Shown here piece after piece: positions 43,325-52,004 of a stretch of 64,000 nt of DNA. Where the stretch lies: positions 2,232,001-2,296,000 of the forward strand of contig NZ_JAZHRX010000001.1 in the NCBI RefSeq assembly GCF_036924645.1, in the 5' to 3' direction. The position numbers and the translations under genes were made by a program. A model generated the notes under the pieces. The model did no database searches, was not told the origin of the DNA, and saw only the letters and a list, made by a program, of their open reading frames with translations. The stretch comes from Bradyrhizobium sp. AZCC 2176 (GTDB taxonomy: Bacteria; Pseudomonadota; Alphaproteobacteria; Rhizobiales; Xanthobacteraceae). How positions within the stretch are numbered: the first letter of the stretch is position 1; each line of letters starts with the position of its first letter.

Positions 43325-45865
43325 TCAGCGGGACGAGCCCGAGGACCGTTTGGGGCTTTGCGGCACGATGCCGCGGCTCTTCAAGAATGATCGCAACGTC
43401 TGCGCCGGCATCGCGATGCCGAGCTCGTTCTTTAACCATGCAAGCGTGTCGCCGAATGCGGCGTTGGGATTGGCCTCAATCCAGGTCAGCAGCGCCGGCC
43501 CGTAAGATGCCTTAGGCCCTCCCTTACTGCGTCGCAGTTTGATGCCGCGGCGCTGCAAGAACGTTCGCAGTGCCTCCGGATTCGGAGCGGCCGTCCCCAG
43601 TTCTCCCGCCAGCCACGCAATCACCTGGTCGAATTGAGCATCAGGATTCTCGCCTATCCACGCCAACAGCTTGGTCTCGTACGAAACCTTGGGCCCGGGC
43701 CTGCGAGCACGTAGCTTTAGGCCGTTTCTCCTCGCGAACGCCCACAGCGTATTGGGCTCCACCGACATGCCGAGTTTGTCCTTCAGCCACGTGAGAGCCT
43801 CGTCTATCTCGGCATCGGGATTCCGCTCGGCCCAAGCCAGCAATGCCGCCCCGTAGGGCGCCTTAATGTTACTCTTGCTGGAACGCAGCGTAATACCGTG
43901 CCTCTTCAGGAAGGAACGCAGCGTCATGGCGGGCATCGCGACGCCGAGCTCGTCCTTGAGCCAAGCGAGCCCGTCACCGAAACTGGCGTTGGGATTGACC
44001 TCAATCCAGGTCAGCAATGCCGGCCCGTACGAAGCCTTGGGCCCTCCCTTATCAGGACACAACCTAATACTGCGATTTCTCAGAAACGAACCCAGGGTCT
44101 TGCGATTCAGCGCGATGCCGAGTTCATCCTTCAACCACGCGAGCGCCTCTACATTCGTGGCGCCAGGATTCGCCTCGATCCAAGCCAGCAACTCCCGCTC
44201 ATATGGCGCCTTGGGCCCTTGTTTGCCCGGACGCAGCCTAATGCTGCGACTCCTCAGGAACGCCCGTAAAGTCTCTGGAGCCACCGACATGCCGGCATCG
44301 CCGTTCAACCAAGCGAGTGCCTCACCGAATTCTGCGTCGGGGTTCGCCTTGATCCAGGCGAGCACTTGCCGCTCGTATGGCGCCGGTTTTCCCTTTGGCC
44401 GGTTGCGAACCTTGAGGCTTCGTCTGCGCAGAAAGCCGCGCACCGCCTCGATGTCGACGGCCATCTTCAACTCACGCTCGATCCAGACGACCACCTCGGC
44501 GATGTCGGCATCGGGATTTGCGCGTATGTACGCCTCCAGGCGCTCGGCTTTTTCCCCCACGAGTTTGAAGAGCGTGGCGAAGCGCAATCCACGGCTCCTG
44601 GCGAAGCTATAGAGTACGCCCCTTGAAAGGTCGCGCCGGAGGGTGTTTTTCGCCCAGGACTGGGCGTCGACGATAGTCTGCTCCGGATGGTTGCGGATGT
44701 GGGCCTCGACCCGCTTCGGATCGCGACCGTTGCGCAGCGCGCCTATCGGATGCGCGAGCTTGACCCCTTTGCGGCGTGCAATGTCGGTCAGACGATTATT
44801 GTTCGTCCGGACGCCCAGGCGCGCAGCCATCCAAGATACGTGTTCGGAGGCGGTCTTGTGCGGATGGCGGCGCGCATGCGCGACAAAGGCAGCCTGATAC
44901 GTTCGCGGCCCCATCCCGAGGCGTTGGCTGCTGTAGCCAGCGCGACGCGCCTTCAACAGTCTGCCCACCGACGTGACGGGAATTCCGTAATGGGCGGCGA
45001 TCTCGAACTCGTGGCGTCCGGCCGCCGTCGCCGCGAAGACGGCTTCAGCTAGTTCCGGCGGGTAGCAACACTTGCCCCGCCCCCCTTTGGCCGCTTCAAT
45101 TTCGGCGAGGGTTTCCGGACGAAGCTTCCGGAATGCGCGATCCGGATAGGCGCGCTCAAGCGGCCGTACATGCTGAAGGATGTCCCGCGTGAGCCGTGCC
45201 AGTGGATGACCAGCGCGTTCGACCGCTTTGCGCATTTGCGCCAGGGTTGGCTCGCCCACGCCGCCGAGTGCACGGGCCCGCCGCATCTCGGCGAGGCGGC
45301 GCGCCAGAAAGGCCTCGGCCAGCGGGTCGCCGCATTTCGATGCGCAGTCCTCGAAGAAGAACAGTATCTGCGTGGTCAGCTGGCCGCTGCCCAAGCCGAC
45401 TCTACCGCTGAGGTTCTTGAACCTCGACAGCACATCCTTCCCGTTCATGGGCGTTCCATCCCTGCGCACGAACAGACGGTTGCACCCGGGGGCCGGCGCG
45501 ATGCGGCCCACGACGCGCGCGAGGACCATCCTGGCTACTTCCGGCACCCAGACACGTCGGCGGTAGTCGCCGCGGCCGAGCCAGATGCCGTTATCGGCCG
45601 GAAGGGCGGGATCGAGGTTAGCGCCCGGCGGCACATTCTTAACTGCGATGTCCGCGGTCTCGATGAGCGGTATCTCCTCGGGCCAAGCGCCGCAGCAGAC
45701 GATAAGGGCGGCGATGCCAGCGAACTGGAGCTCGTAGGGGTCGTCCGGCCAGCGCGTTCGATAAATCCGCTCGTCGAAGAGATCGAGCAGATCGCCTGCG
45801 CCGGGCCCACTGCCGTCCCGCAGGCCGGTCGCCGCCGGCCCGTAGAACGGGATCCGACGCGTCAT
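43325..45865 (-). CDS. Degenerate tyrosine-recombinase-like protein with nine-unit repeat array
   Basis: This 846-residue protein starts at the ATG at 45865, which overlaps the stop of the recombinase gene by four bases. Residues 25-190 resemble a tyrosine-recombinase catalytic domain, but the box I Arg appears replaced (GAWPEE instead of GxRxxE, Trp at residue 61) and no HxxR box is found (QLTTQILFFF in the expected region). Residues 265-310 look like an HTH (FEIAAHYGIPVTSVGRLLKA). From about residue 323 to the end are nine repeats of about 58 residues with consensus LLAWIxxNPDAxFxEALAWL then TLRxFLRxRxIKLR. I know no family with this layout. It probably binds DNA as a partner of the active recombinase. 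Confidence 0.72.
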   Translation of the reverse strand: MTRRIPFYGPAATGLRDGSGPGAGDLLDLFDERIYRTRWPDDPYELQFAGIAALIVCCGAWPEEIPLIETADIAVKNVPPGANLDPALPADNGIWLGRGDYRRRVWVPEVARMVLARVVGRIAPAPGCNRLFVRRDGTPMNGKDVLSRFKNLSGRVGLGSGQLTTQILFFFEDCASKCGDPLAEAFLARRLAEMRRARALGGVGEPTLAQMRKAVERAGHPLARLTRDILQHVRPLERAYPDRAFRKLRPETLAEIEAAKGGRGKCCYPPELAEAVFAATAAGRHEFEIAAHYGIPVTSVGRLLKARRAGYSSQRLGMGPRTYQAAFVAHARRHPHKTASEHVSWMAARLGVRTNNNRLTDIARRKGVKLAHPIGALRNGRDPKRVEAHIRNHPEQTIVDAQSWAKNTLRRDLSRGVLYSFARSRGLRFATLFKLVGEKAERLEAYIRANPDADIAEVVVWIERELKMAVDIEAVRGFLRRRSLKVRNRPKGKPAPYERQVLAWIKANPDAEFGEALAWLNGDAGMSVAPETLRAFLRSRSIRLRPGKQGPKAPYERELLAWIEANPGATNVEALAWLKDELGIALNRKTLGSFLRNRSIRLCPDKGGPKASYGPALLTWIEVNPNASFGDGLAWLKDELGVAMPAMTLRSFLKRHGITLRSSKSNIKAPYGAALLAWAERNPDAEIDEALTWLKDKLGMSVEPNTLWAFARRNGLKLRARRPGPKVSYETKLLAWIGENPDAQFDQVIAWLAGELGTAAPNPEALRTFLQRRGIKLRRSKGGPKASYGPALLTWIEANPNAAFGDTLAWLKNELGIAMPAQTLRSFLKSRGIVPQSPKRSSGSSR
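43328..44905 (-). repeat. Tandem ~174-bp coding repeats inside the repeat-array gene
   Basis: Seven well-conserved units and two diverged N-terminal ones, each about 58 codons, run head to tail. Approximate unit edges are 44905, 44731, 44557, 44383, 44209, 44035, 43861, 43687 and 43510. The units ending at 43862 and 43328 share ASYGPALLTWIE and LRSFLK and look like recent duplicates of each other, so copy number may change by recombination. Confidence 0.8.
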
Positions 45866-47562
45866 GGCGTCGCCGCGAACTTCGCGGCGACGTCGTCGAA
45901 CGGTGCCGACGCGTAAGCAATGCTGCCGGCGTCGGCAGCGGGTACCTCGGCGAGATCGTCCATCCGCAGACGGTGGGCCGCCAAGCCCCTGTTGGCCGCG
46001 CGCAACGCGGCGAGCGCCTCCTCGGCCTCGGCCATGGCGTCGGCCGGCGCCTCGGCACACTCTTCCTGCAGACGTTTGGCCTTCAGACGCGCGATCGCGC
46101 GGGCGTAGAACCGCACGCGGTCGCTGTCTTCTGGCATAGTGTATTCAACATCCCGGAGTGCCCGCGCTTTCTGCTTCGAGTTCGCCTCGCGCAACGCCTG
46201 CGCCTCGCTTCTGGCGGCGCGCTCGTTCCAGTCAGTGTAGGACTTCAACAGGATTTCGGCTGTCATGCCGATCATGTGCGTCGCCGTCGCCAACGACCAG
46301 CACTGGAGATGCGCCTCCTCTACCGCAGTCCGGCGCAGCGAATGCTCGGTGTAATTCGCCGGCAGCCCCGCGTCCTTGACCACGCTCGCGAGCGAGAGCG
46401 ACGAATAATGCTTGTCATTCTTCTTCCGGATGAGATAGCGCTGCTTCTTCCGCACGGTGCCGTTCTCCCGGTCGCGCTGGGTGACGCGCTTGGACTGGCC
46501 GTCCTCCTTCTTCCAGATGCGGAGCAGGCATCGCAGCCGGTCTGGAACGAGGCTAGACGGACGCGACTTGTTGGTCTCGACCTCCTCAGTGCCGCGCCGG
46601 TGGAACATGCCCGCGCCGTCGTCGTCGACCTCCACACACGTCGTGTGGGGAGCCAAGCCCCACACCACACCCAACAGATCCTGCTCGCGAGCACCGGTGC
46701 GCACGCCGAGCCGGATGAAGCGCGATTTGCCCTTGCGCGCGGCGATGATCCATGCCGGACGAACGACGCGCGTCGTCCGCGTGACGCCGTTCGCGTCGAC
46801 GTACGTCCGGGTCTTCCACTTGCCCGTCTTGCGGTCCTTGACCCAGCCGCGGCACGCCAGCAGCAGCGCGGCCTGCTCCGAACGCCGGAAGAACGGGCCC
46901 GGCGGGATCTGCTCGCCCTCTGGAATCTTGATGTCCGGATACCAGCCCATGTTCTCGTCGCGGGCGAAGTCCTGGGTGAAGCTCTTAAGCGCGCGCAGCA
47001 GCACGTTGGCGCCGTTCGCGGCCGATCCGCGACGATCGGGATTCCGAAGGTAGGCGGCCGACCGACAGCCGACGTACCAAGTCTGAAACTCGTCCGAGTC
47101 GCCGGGACGGTAATCGATCAGCTTCATTTTGCCGAAGTGCTGCAGCCACCAGACCGATTGCCTCTGCGCCGTGGCGAAGGCGGCCAGCTTCCGCGGCGTA
47201 TTCGCGTTACGCTTCAGGCGGGCCAAGCCGCTTGCGATTATCTCCGCAAACGTGATCTGCCCTGGAGCCTCCCGCGCCTTGCGGCCGAGCCGGACGTCGC
47301 GGCAGAACTCCTGATACTTGTCGTCCGCCTCCTCCTTTTGGTCCTGATTGCAGCCGGTCGAGTAGTCCTTTTTGTAATGGTAGATGTAGTACGTGCCGTA
47401 CGGCGCGTCCTTGGGCCAACCCTTCGGCGCCTTCGCCTTCTTGAGATACAGACGCGGCTTGCGGACTTTGGGGCCGCGCGGCTCGCGCACGAAGCCGTCG
47501 AGCAGCTTCGGCGCCTGCTTACCCCTCCTCCGTCCTCCCTTCCAATATTGATTATTCGACAT
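45862..47562 (-). CDS. Tyrosine recombinase (integrase), first of a coupled pair
   Basis: This is a 566-residue site-specific recombinase. The start is the ATG at 47562, preceded by GAGG. Catalytic residues are visible as Arg292 (RTGAREQD), His407 and Arg410 (EHSLRR), His429 (THMIGM) and the nucleophile Tyr442 (KSYTDWN), so it should be active. N-terminal to the core is a basic region (RRRGKQAPKL, KVRKPRLYLKKAK) and an SAM-like helical domain; C-terminal are 110 extra helical residues. Its stop overlaps the repeat-array gene (ATGA). Upstream lies a palindromic ATGCAT array shared with a divergent gene. Confidence 0.88.
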   Translation of the reverse strand: MSNNQYWKGGRRRGKQAPKLLDGFVREPRGPKVRKPRLYLKKAKAPKGWPKDAPYGTYYIYHYKKDYSTGCNQDQKEEADDKYQEFCRDVRLGRKAREAPGQITFAEIIASGLARLKRNANTPRKLAAFATAQRQSVWWLQHFGKMKLIDYRPGDSDEFQTWYVGCRSAAYLRNPDRRGSAANGANVLLRALKSFTQDFARDENMGWYPDIKIPEGEQIPPGPFFRRSEQAALLLACRGWVKDRKTGKWKTRTYVDANGVTRTTRVVRPAWIIAARKGKSRFIRLGVRTGAREQDLLGVVWGLAPHTTCVEVDDDGAGMFHRRGTEEVETNKSRPSSLVPDRLRCLLRIWKKEDGQSKRVTQRDRENGTVRKKQRYLIRKKNDKHYSSLSLASVVKDAGLPANYTEHSLRRTAVEEAHLQCWSLATATHMIGMTAEILLKSYTDWNERAARSEAQALREANSKQKARALRDVEYTMPEDSDRVRFYARAIARLKAKRLQEECAEAPADAMAEAEEALAALRAANRGLAAHRLRMDDLAEVPAADAGSIAYASAPFDDVAAKFAATP

Positions 47563-47674
47563 CGAACCTAACCTCGCCCGCGCCCATTGCTGCGATGGCT
47601 TGGCGATCGCCGCTGAACTCGAGGTCACAGCACTTAAAGGTTGACGCCCATTCACACGCGCGAATATGGTCTAT

Positions 47675-47712
47675 CTCATGCATCGAATGCATTTATGCAT
47701 CGCATGCATGAG
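47675..47712. promoter_or_regulatory. Near-palindromic array of four ATGCAT boxes
   Basis: ATGCAT occurs at 47678, 47687, 47695 and 47704, spaced 9, 8 and 9 bases, and the outer arms CTCATGCAT and ATGCATGAG are perfect inverted repeats. The site lies in the 172-base gap between the recombinase gene and the divergent 327-aa gene. It looks like a cooperative operator or a recombination core site for two dimers. Confidence 0.6.
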
Positions 47713-47734
47713 GTGACAAGCCCGGAAAGTGGCG

Positions 47735-48718
47735 ATGGCAAAAAAAGGGTTAACAGGTCGTTACACCGCGGATGGACTGCGCGACATGCTGCGAGGAATC
47801 CCGCGAGCGCCTTGGCATGTGACGGCCGGGCTCATGCGTCAGGCGCTGGCTCCAGGAAAGCTTGATTCCGAGACCGTCAGGCGAATTGCCAGCGAGGCCA
47901 CCGGGTTGAGCTGGGGTCTGCTCACGAGATACCTCAATGTACTTGGGAGAATCGAAACCGCAGCCTCATCTGCGGGCGTGCCCCCGGACGACCTGATTTC
48001 CCCCGGCTTCAACGGCGTGGAAATCGCCATACGCCTGTATGATCGCTCGTCCGAACTTGGGCTCGCCGCCCTGCGCGGATTGCACGACGGCACCACGTCC
48101 CTCGCTGAAGTTCGCAATCGGCTGGCGAGCGCTCCGGCTGGATCGGCGGACGCCGACGTCGTTTCCCGTAGCCGCCTTCTGCGCAGAAATGCCACCGAAA
48201 TCCAGGCAGTGGAGGACGCGGTGGAAGCGGCACGCGGAGCGTTATTTCCCAAGGATTCGATTATTAGAAGAAGGCGCGGCCTGCTCTACTTCCGGCGGGT
48301 CGGCATAGAAATCATCGCATCAAACGGCGCGCCGCTTTGCGGCTTGGACATCGTTACAGATTCAGCACAGGGCCGCGATTCCTTGGACGCCGGCTTGGCC
48401 CAGTCGGTGCTGCTCTCAACATATTTTCCGAGATTCCATCTCGTCTTTTCGCCAAGCGCGGATGCTTCGACGATCGACGAGGCCGTCTCGGCACTCGAGC
48501 TGCTCACCGTCCCCTGGATAGGAATAATACAAGTCTTAGAGACCGGACGTCTCGAAATCATACGCAAACCGTCCGTATCTCCATTGCCTGATCGCAGCGC
48601 ACAGTATTCGAAGCTTGTTTCCAAACTAGCCGTCGGCAGGACGACCGCACTGCCGGCAGATCGAAAGCGTGTCGATCAACAGACGTCCAATCAGAATCGG
48701 CGCCGCAAGGATGATTAA
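47735..48718 (+). CDS. Protein of unknown function divergent from the recombinase pair
   Basis: This 327-residue protein uses the ATG at 47735, with GGAAAG upstream; a GTG two codons earlier is possible. The N-terminal 100 residues are helical (LDSETVRRIASEATGLSWGL, TRYLNVLGRIETAA). The C-terminal half looks alpha/beta: RRGLLYFRRVGIEIIASNG, then PLCGLDIVTDS and FHLVFSP. The second half might be a degenerate nuclease-like fold, but I see no firm catalytic set. Its position across the ATGCAT array suggests that it regulates or assists the recombinase pair. Confidence 0.65.
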   Translation: MAKKGLTGRYTADGLRDMLRGIPRAPWHVTAGLMRQALAPGKLDSETVRRIASEATGLSWGLLTRYLNVLGRIETAASSAGVPPDDLISPGFNGVEIAIRLYDRSSELGLAALRGLHDGTTSLAEVRNRLASAPAGSADADVVSRSRLLRRNATEIQAVEDAVEAARGALFPKDSIIRRRRGLLYFRRVGIEIIASNGAPLCGLDIVTDSAQGRDSLDAGLAQSVLLSTYFPRFHLVFSPSADASTIDEAVSALELLTVPWIGIIQVLETGRLEIIRKPSVSPLPDRSAQYSKLVSKLAVGRTTALPADRKRVDQQTSNQNRRRKDD

Positions 48719-48756
48719 GGGATCTGACGCGCGCAAATGGCCAAGATCCGGACAGA

Positions 48757-50403
48757 CTACGCGGCTCTCGTTTGCGCTGACACGGATCGCTCGCGTTGCA
48801 GGAGCGCGACAGCTCTCGCCAGAACGTCATCGCCTGCGGCGCGATCCATCCTGAGGCAGCTTTCACTGACGTCATATCGCGGAAACAAGTTCATCCAGGC
48901 GGCCGTAACGTCGACAGGGAAGAAGCCATAGTTGCCGCCTTCTGTTGGAAACGCGTGCCCTTGGATGTAGAGCCTGACGTCCGGATCCATTGCAATTCGA
49001 CGGCACTCCGTCTTGAACCGGTGCCGCCAACCATGGTTCGGGGCCACCGACTTAGGAGCGATGCCGGCAACAGTACGCGCCCATTCTGCCAACCCTTCTG
49101 CACGTGTCTTGTGGATGGTAAGCTTTGGTTGCTTCAGCTTCTCGCCTTCAAAAAAAAGGGGCTGGCCAGACCGACGATCGACAAACTGTAGAAATCCTTG
49201 CTCGATTAGATCGCGGTGTATCGGCACAAGCCGCGGCCGCCCATTCTTGCTTTCCTGGATGTCGATTGCGAACACACCCGCTTCCTGAATGATGTGCTTC
49301 GATTCAAGGCGAGTTATCTCTGCAACCCTAGCGCCCGTATAGGCGAGAAGCCAAGGAACCCATCGTCGAGCATTGGCGACATCCTCGCTGACATCCTCTT
49401 GGGGTTCGAGGCTTGCTTTCAGTATCGAAAACACCTCTCCGTCCCTGAGATCCTTCTCACGGGTGCGTGCGAGCGGCCGCCCATCCACGGAAATCGCCTC
49501 GCATGGATTGACCTCGATAAGGCCGCGCTTACGGGCTGAATTGAAAATAGTCTTGAGCGCAGCGAGATATCCATCCCTTATCCGAACATCGCTCAGCTTT
49601 TCCCGTTCCTTCAGATGAGTGAGCCAGCTCAAGACATCGGAGCGGGTGAGCCGAGCCACTTCGTCGTGACCAACGAATGCGACGAACTTGTCGATACACG
49701 CCTTGAAACCAGCGTGGGTATCCGGCTTAGCTTCGGGTCTTGCACGCTTCCACGAAGCACAAAGCCCCGAAAGTGTTGTGGTTTCCGGGTTGGGCCACGC
49801 CGGATAACGATCCTCATCCTGGTCAGGTCGGAGGTCACCCTCCCACCGCCGTAAGGAAACGCGACAAGCGTGCTTGGCCGCACGTTGCGCTGCCAGAATG
49901 AGATGCCAGCGTTCCCACGCGGGAAGTATCAAACCTCGCGCGGCCAGCACGGCATCCACGTGGCGCCCTTGAAAGCTCTCGAGAGCTTCATAGTCGTCTT
50001 CCGGCTTCGTAATTTTCCGTGGCAGTTCCCCATCGATCTCCTGCATGAGACCGAGCATCCCCGCCGCACTCACTGGTGTGTGAAAATACTCTGGAGGATA
50101 GCCTCGCAGCCAACGGCGATAGACCTCGCCGGTCAAAGCCTCGCGCTGGACAATCGTCAATCCTTCGACGGCGCCTTTACGCAGTTGAGCCCATCGCGCT
50201 TCGACATCATGGTCGTACTTGGCCCAGGCGGCATGCGCTCTCGTCCGGTCCTTGCCGAGGCGCTTCTTTTCTTCGCGCTTGTGCTGTCGCGGACTTCCGG
50301 CAGTCGCAACGGCATCCAGATCGCGCAGAATTTGCCGCACGTCCTCCGGAATCCGCCGTCGGTAGTGATAAACTCCCGCCCGATCGCGGATCGGACCCTT
50401 CAT
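48757..50403 (-). CDS. Tyrosine recombinase (integrase), second
   Basis: This 548-residue recombinase starts at the ATG at 50403 with KGPIRDRAGVYHYRRRIPED, the N-terminal pattern of DUF6538-type integrases. Catalytic residues are Arg359 (AYTGARVAEI), His457 and Arg460 (NHGWRHRF), His483 (QGHA) and probably Tyr492 (GGNYGF). It shares ARRWVPW, AYTGARV and APNHGWRHRF with the recombinase at 62712, so the two are related, while the one at 45862 is more distant. It lies at the left edge of the DUF6361/PLD/helicase block and faces the unknown 327-aa gene tail to tail. Confidence 0.87.
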   Translation of the reverse strand: MKGPIRDRAGVYHYRRRIPEDVRQILRDLDAVATAGSPRQHKREEKKRLGKDRTRAHAAWAKYDHDVEARWAQLRKGAVEGLTIVQREALTGEVYRRWLRGYPPEYFHTPVSAAGMLGLMQEIDGELPRKITKPEDDYEALESFQGRHVDAVLAARGLILPAWERWHLILAAQRAAKHACRVSLRRWEGDLRPDQDEDRYPAWPNPETTTLSGLCASWKRARPEAKPDTHAGFKACIDKFVAFVGHDEVARLTRSDVLSWLTHLKEREKLSDVRIRDGYLAALKTIFNSARKRGLIEVNPCEAISVDGRPLARTREKDLRDGEVFSILKASLEPQEDVSEDVANARRWVPWLLAYTGARVAEITRLESKHIIQEAGVFAIDIQESKNGRPRLVPIHRDLIEQGFLQFVDRRSGQPLFFEGEKLKQPKLTIHKTRAEGLAEWARTVAGIAPKSVAPNHGWRHRFKTECRRIAMDPDVRLYIQGHAFPTEGGNYGFFPVDVTAAWMNLFPRYDVSESCLRMDRAAGDDVLARAVALLQRERSVSAQTRAA

Positions 50404-50439
50404 GCGACGCGCCCCATTTTGCGGGCACTGGAATAGCAA

Positions 50440-50449
50440 TTACCGGTAA
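50440..50449. promoter_or_regulatory. Palindrome TTACCGGTAA upstream of the second recombinase
   Basis: A perfect 10-base palindrome lies 37 bases before the integrase start, in the gap to the DnaQ-BRCT gene. It could be an autoregulatory or core site. The evidence is position and symmetry only. Confidence 0.3.
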
Positions 50450-50560
50450 CCAGTCCGGCTCAGCTTTCCGTCAAATACTGAGGGCGTCAGTAATACTTCC
50501 GAAATCAAGCGTTGACGTACGGGCCAACGACGAAAGCCAGCCGCCGATTGACCGCCGCTG

Positions 50561-51988
50561 TTATGGTTGACGGGCCATCCGCTCAAAGTCACTCTCGCCC
50601 AAGATCCTGATCGACTGCCCGGACGAGATCAGTGCCTCTGCTTTTCGCTGCTTGGAGCTCTTCTCGTAACCTTTGGTCGCGCGCAGATCTTGGTCGCCAA
50701 CGACCAGCAAGGTTGTCCTTTGGGTCACGCTTTCAGCAACATCGCAACCGGCTTCCGCGGCCAAGGCTGCGGCTGCTGATCGTGTGATGTTAAGGCGTCC
50801 CGTAAAGACCACAACTTCTCCTGCCAACGGGCCCGTCTTGTTCCCAGACTGCGCGACTGCAGCTTCGGCAATCGGTTGTTCGACCCGTCTCAGCCAGTCG
50901 ACTATCCCAAGGTCACTATCAATTTGGGCCCGCTGGAGAAGCAGACCAGCCGCCCGAGCGTCCTCGGCCGCATCGTGATGCCTGAACTCGATGCCAAATG
51001 TAGACGCCAATCGCTTCAAACCATACCCACCACCATCCTCGACGAACTCAGGCCATGCCCTCCGAGCTACACGAAGCGTGTCAAGCCAGATACACGGCAA
51101 CGGTTCTGTGCCGTACTTCTCCGCCGCTCGCGTAAGCGCCGTCTTATCAAAATGAGAGTGATGAACGACAACCACGTCTTGGAGTGCGGCCGCAATGACG
51201 GGAAACACCGTCCTCATGTCTGGTTTCCCTTGCACCATCTCCGGAGTGATTCCGTGGATCGATATATTCATCGGGTCGAATTCATCTCTTGGGTCCACTA
51301 GGATCGTAAGCGATTTGAATATCTCCCCACGACGAAAGTGAACTAATCCAATGGAGCAAATGCTCGCTGAGTCAGCGTTCGCGGTCTCTACATCCAAGGC
51401 GATAAAATCAGTAATGGCCTCCTGATTTGGATCCAGAATAATAGCTGGCGTCTTTCGCTTGCTTGCGGGCTTGTCGTCGAAGGCAGGTTTCGGCGCGTTC
51501 ACGCCAGCTTGCTTTAGCGCTTGCCAACGAGCCATCTCCAGGCGCTGAAGCAGCTTCGGAGGCTTGACGCCAGGCGCGTGCGGTTGAGCGGCGTATCGTT
51601 TCAGGACCGCGATCTCATCATCAAAGCGATCCAGCTTACGATAGATGATTGCAGCCTGTTCGTAGTACCATGGAGCAACGCCGCCAAGTCCGGCAGCGCA
51701 ATCTCGCTCCTGAAGATCCATTTCGTCGTTCAGTAAAGCGAGCGCGTCGGCATATCGCTGGTGACGCTTAAGTTCTTTCACTTGCTCGACAAGGTTCTCG
51801 ATTCTACCCGTCTCGCGCTCATAAGAGCGCCCCATCTTGGCGCTGCGATCAGCGAAAATGTCCGCCGGAGTAATATCCAATGCTCCGATTGAAGTTTCCG
51901 GGACCGTTACCGAAAGAGCACTATCGCAATGATCGTGTTTGTTTCGAAACCATCCGGCCGGCTTTCCGCAGACGACGCAATCCCCCAC
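50561..51988 (-). CDS. DnaQ-like exonuclease with C-terminal BRCT domain
   Basis: This 475-residue protein starts at a GTG at 51988, with GGGAGGG eight bases upstream; longer frames overlap the previous gene. The N-terminus has a Cys/His cluster (CVVCGKPAGWFRNKHDHC), possibly zinc-binding, then a tetratricopeptide-like helical part. The DEDDh exonuclease follows: FIALDVETANADSAS, VVVHHSHFDK and HHDAAEDARA. The last 75 residues form a BRCT domain (GEVVVFTGRLNITRSAA). Such exonuclease-BRCT proteins recur in defence and mobile loci. It is the last gene of the minus-strand block, 16 bases after the HEPN gene. Confidence 0.85.
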   Translation of the reverse strand: MGDCVVCGKPAGWFRNKHDHCDSALSVTVPETSIGALDITPADIFADRSAKMGRSYERETGRIENLVEQVKELKRHQRYADALALLNDEMDLQERDCAAGLGGVAPWYYEQAAIIYRKLDRFDDEIAVLKRYAAQPHAPGVKPPKLLQRLEMARWQALKQAGVNAPKPAFDDKPASKRKTPAIILDPNQEAITDFIALDVETANADSASICSIGLVHFRRGEIFKSLTILVDPRDEFDPMNISIHGITPEMVQGKPDMRTVFPVIAAALQDVVVVHHSHFDKTALTRAAEKYGTEPLPCIWLDTLRVARRAWPEFVEDGGGYGLKRLASTFGIEFRHHDAAEDARAAGLLLQRAQIDSDLGIVDWLRRVEQPIAEAAVAQSGNKTGPLAGEVVVFTGRLNITRSAAAALAAEAGCDVAESVTQRTTLLVVGDQDLRATKGYEKSSKQRKAEALISSGQSIRILGESDFERMARQP

Positions 51989-52004
51989 GACGTGAGCCCT
52001 CCCT

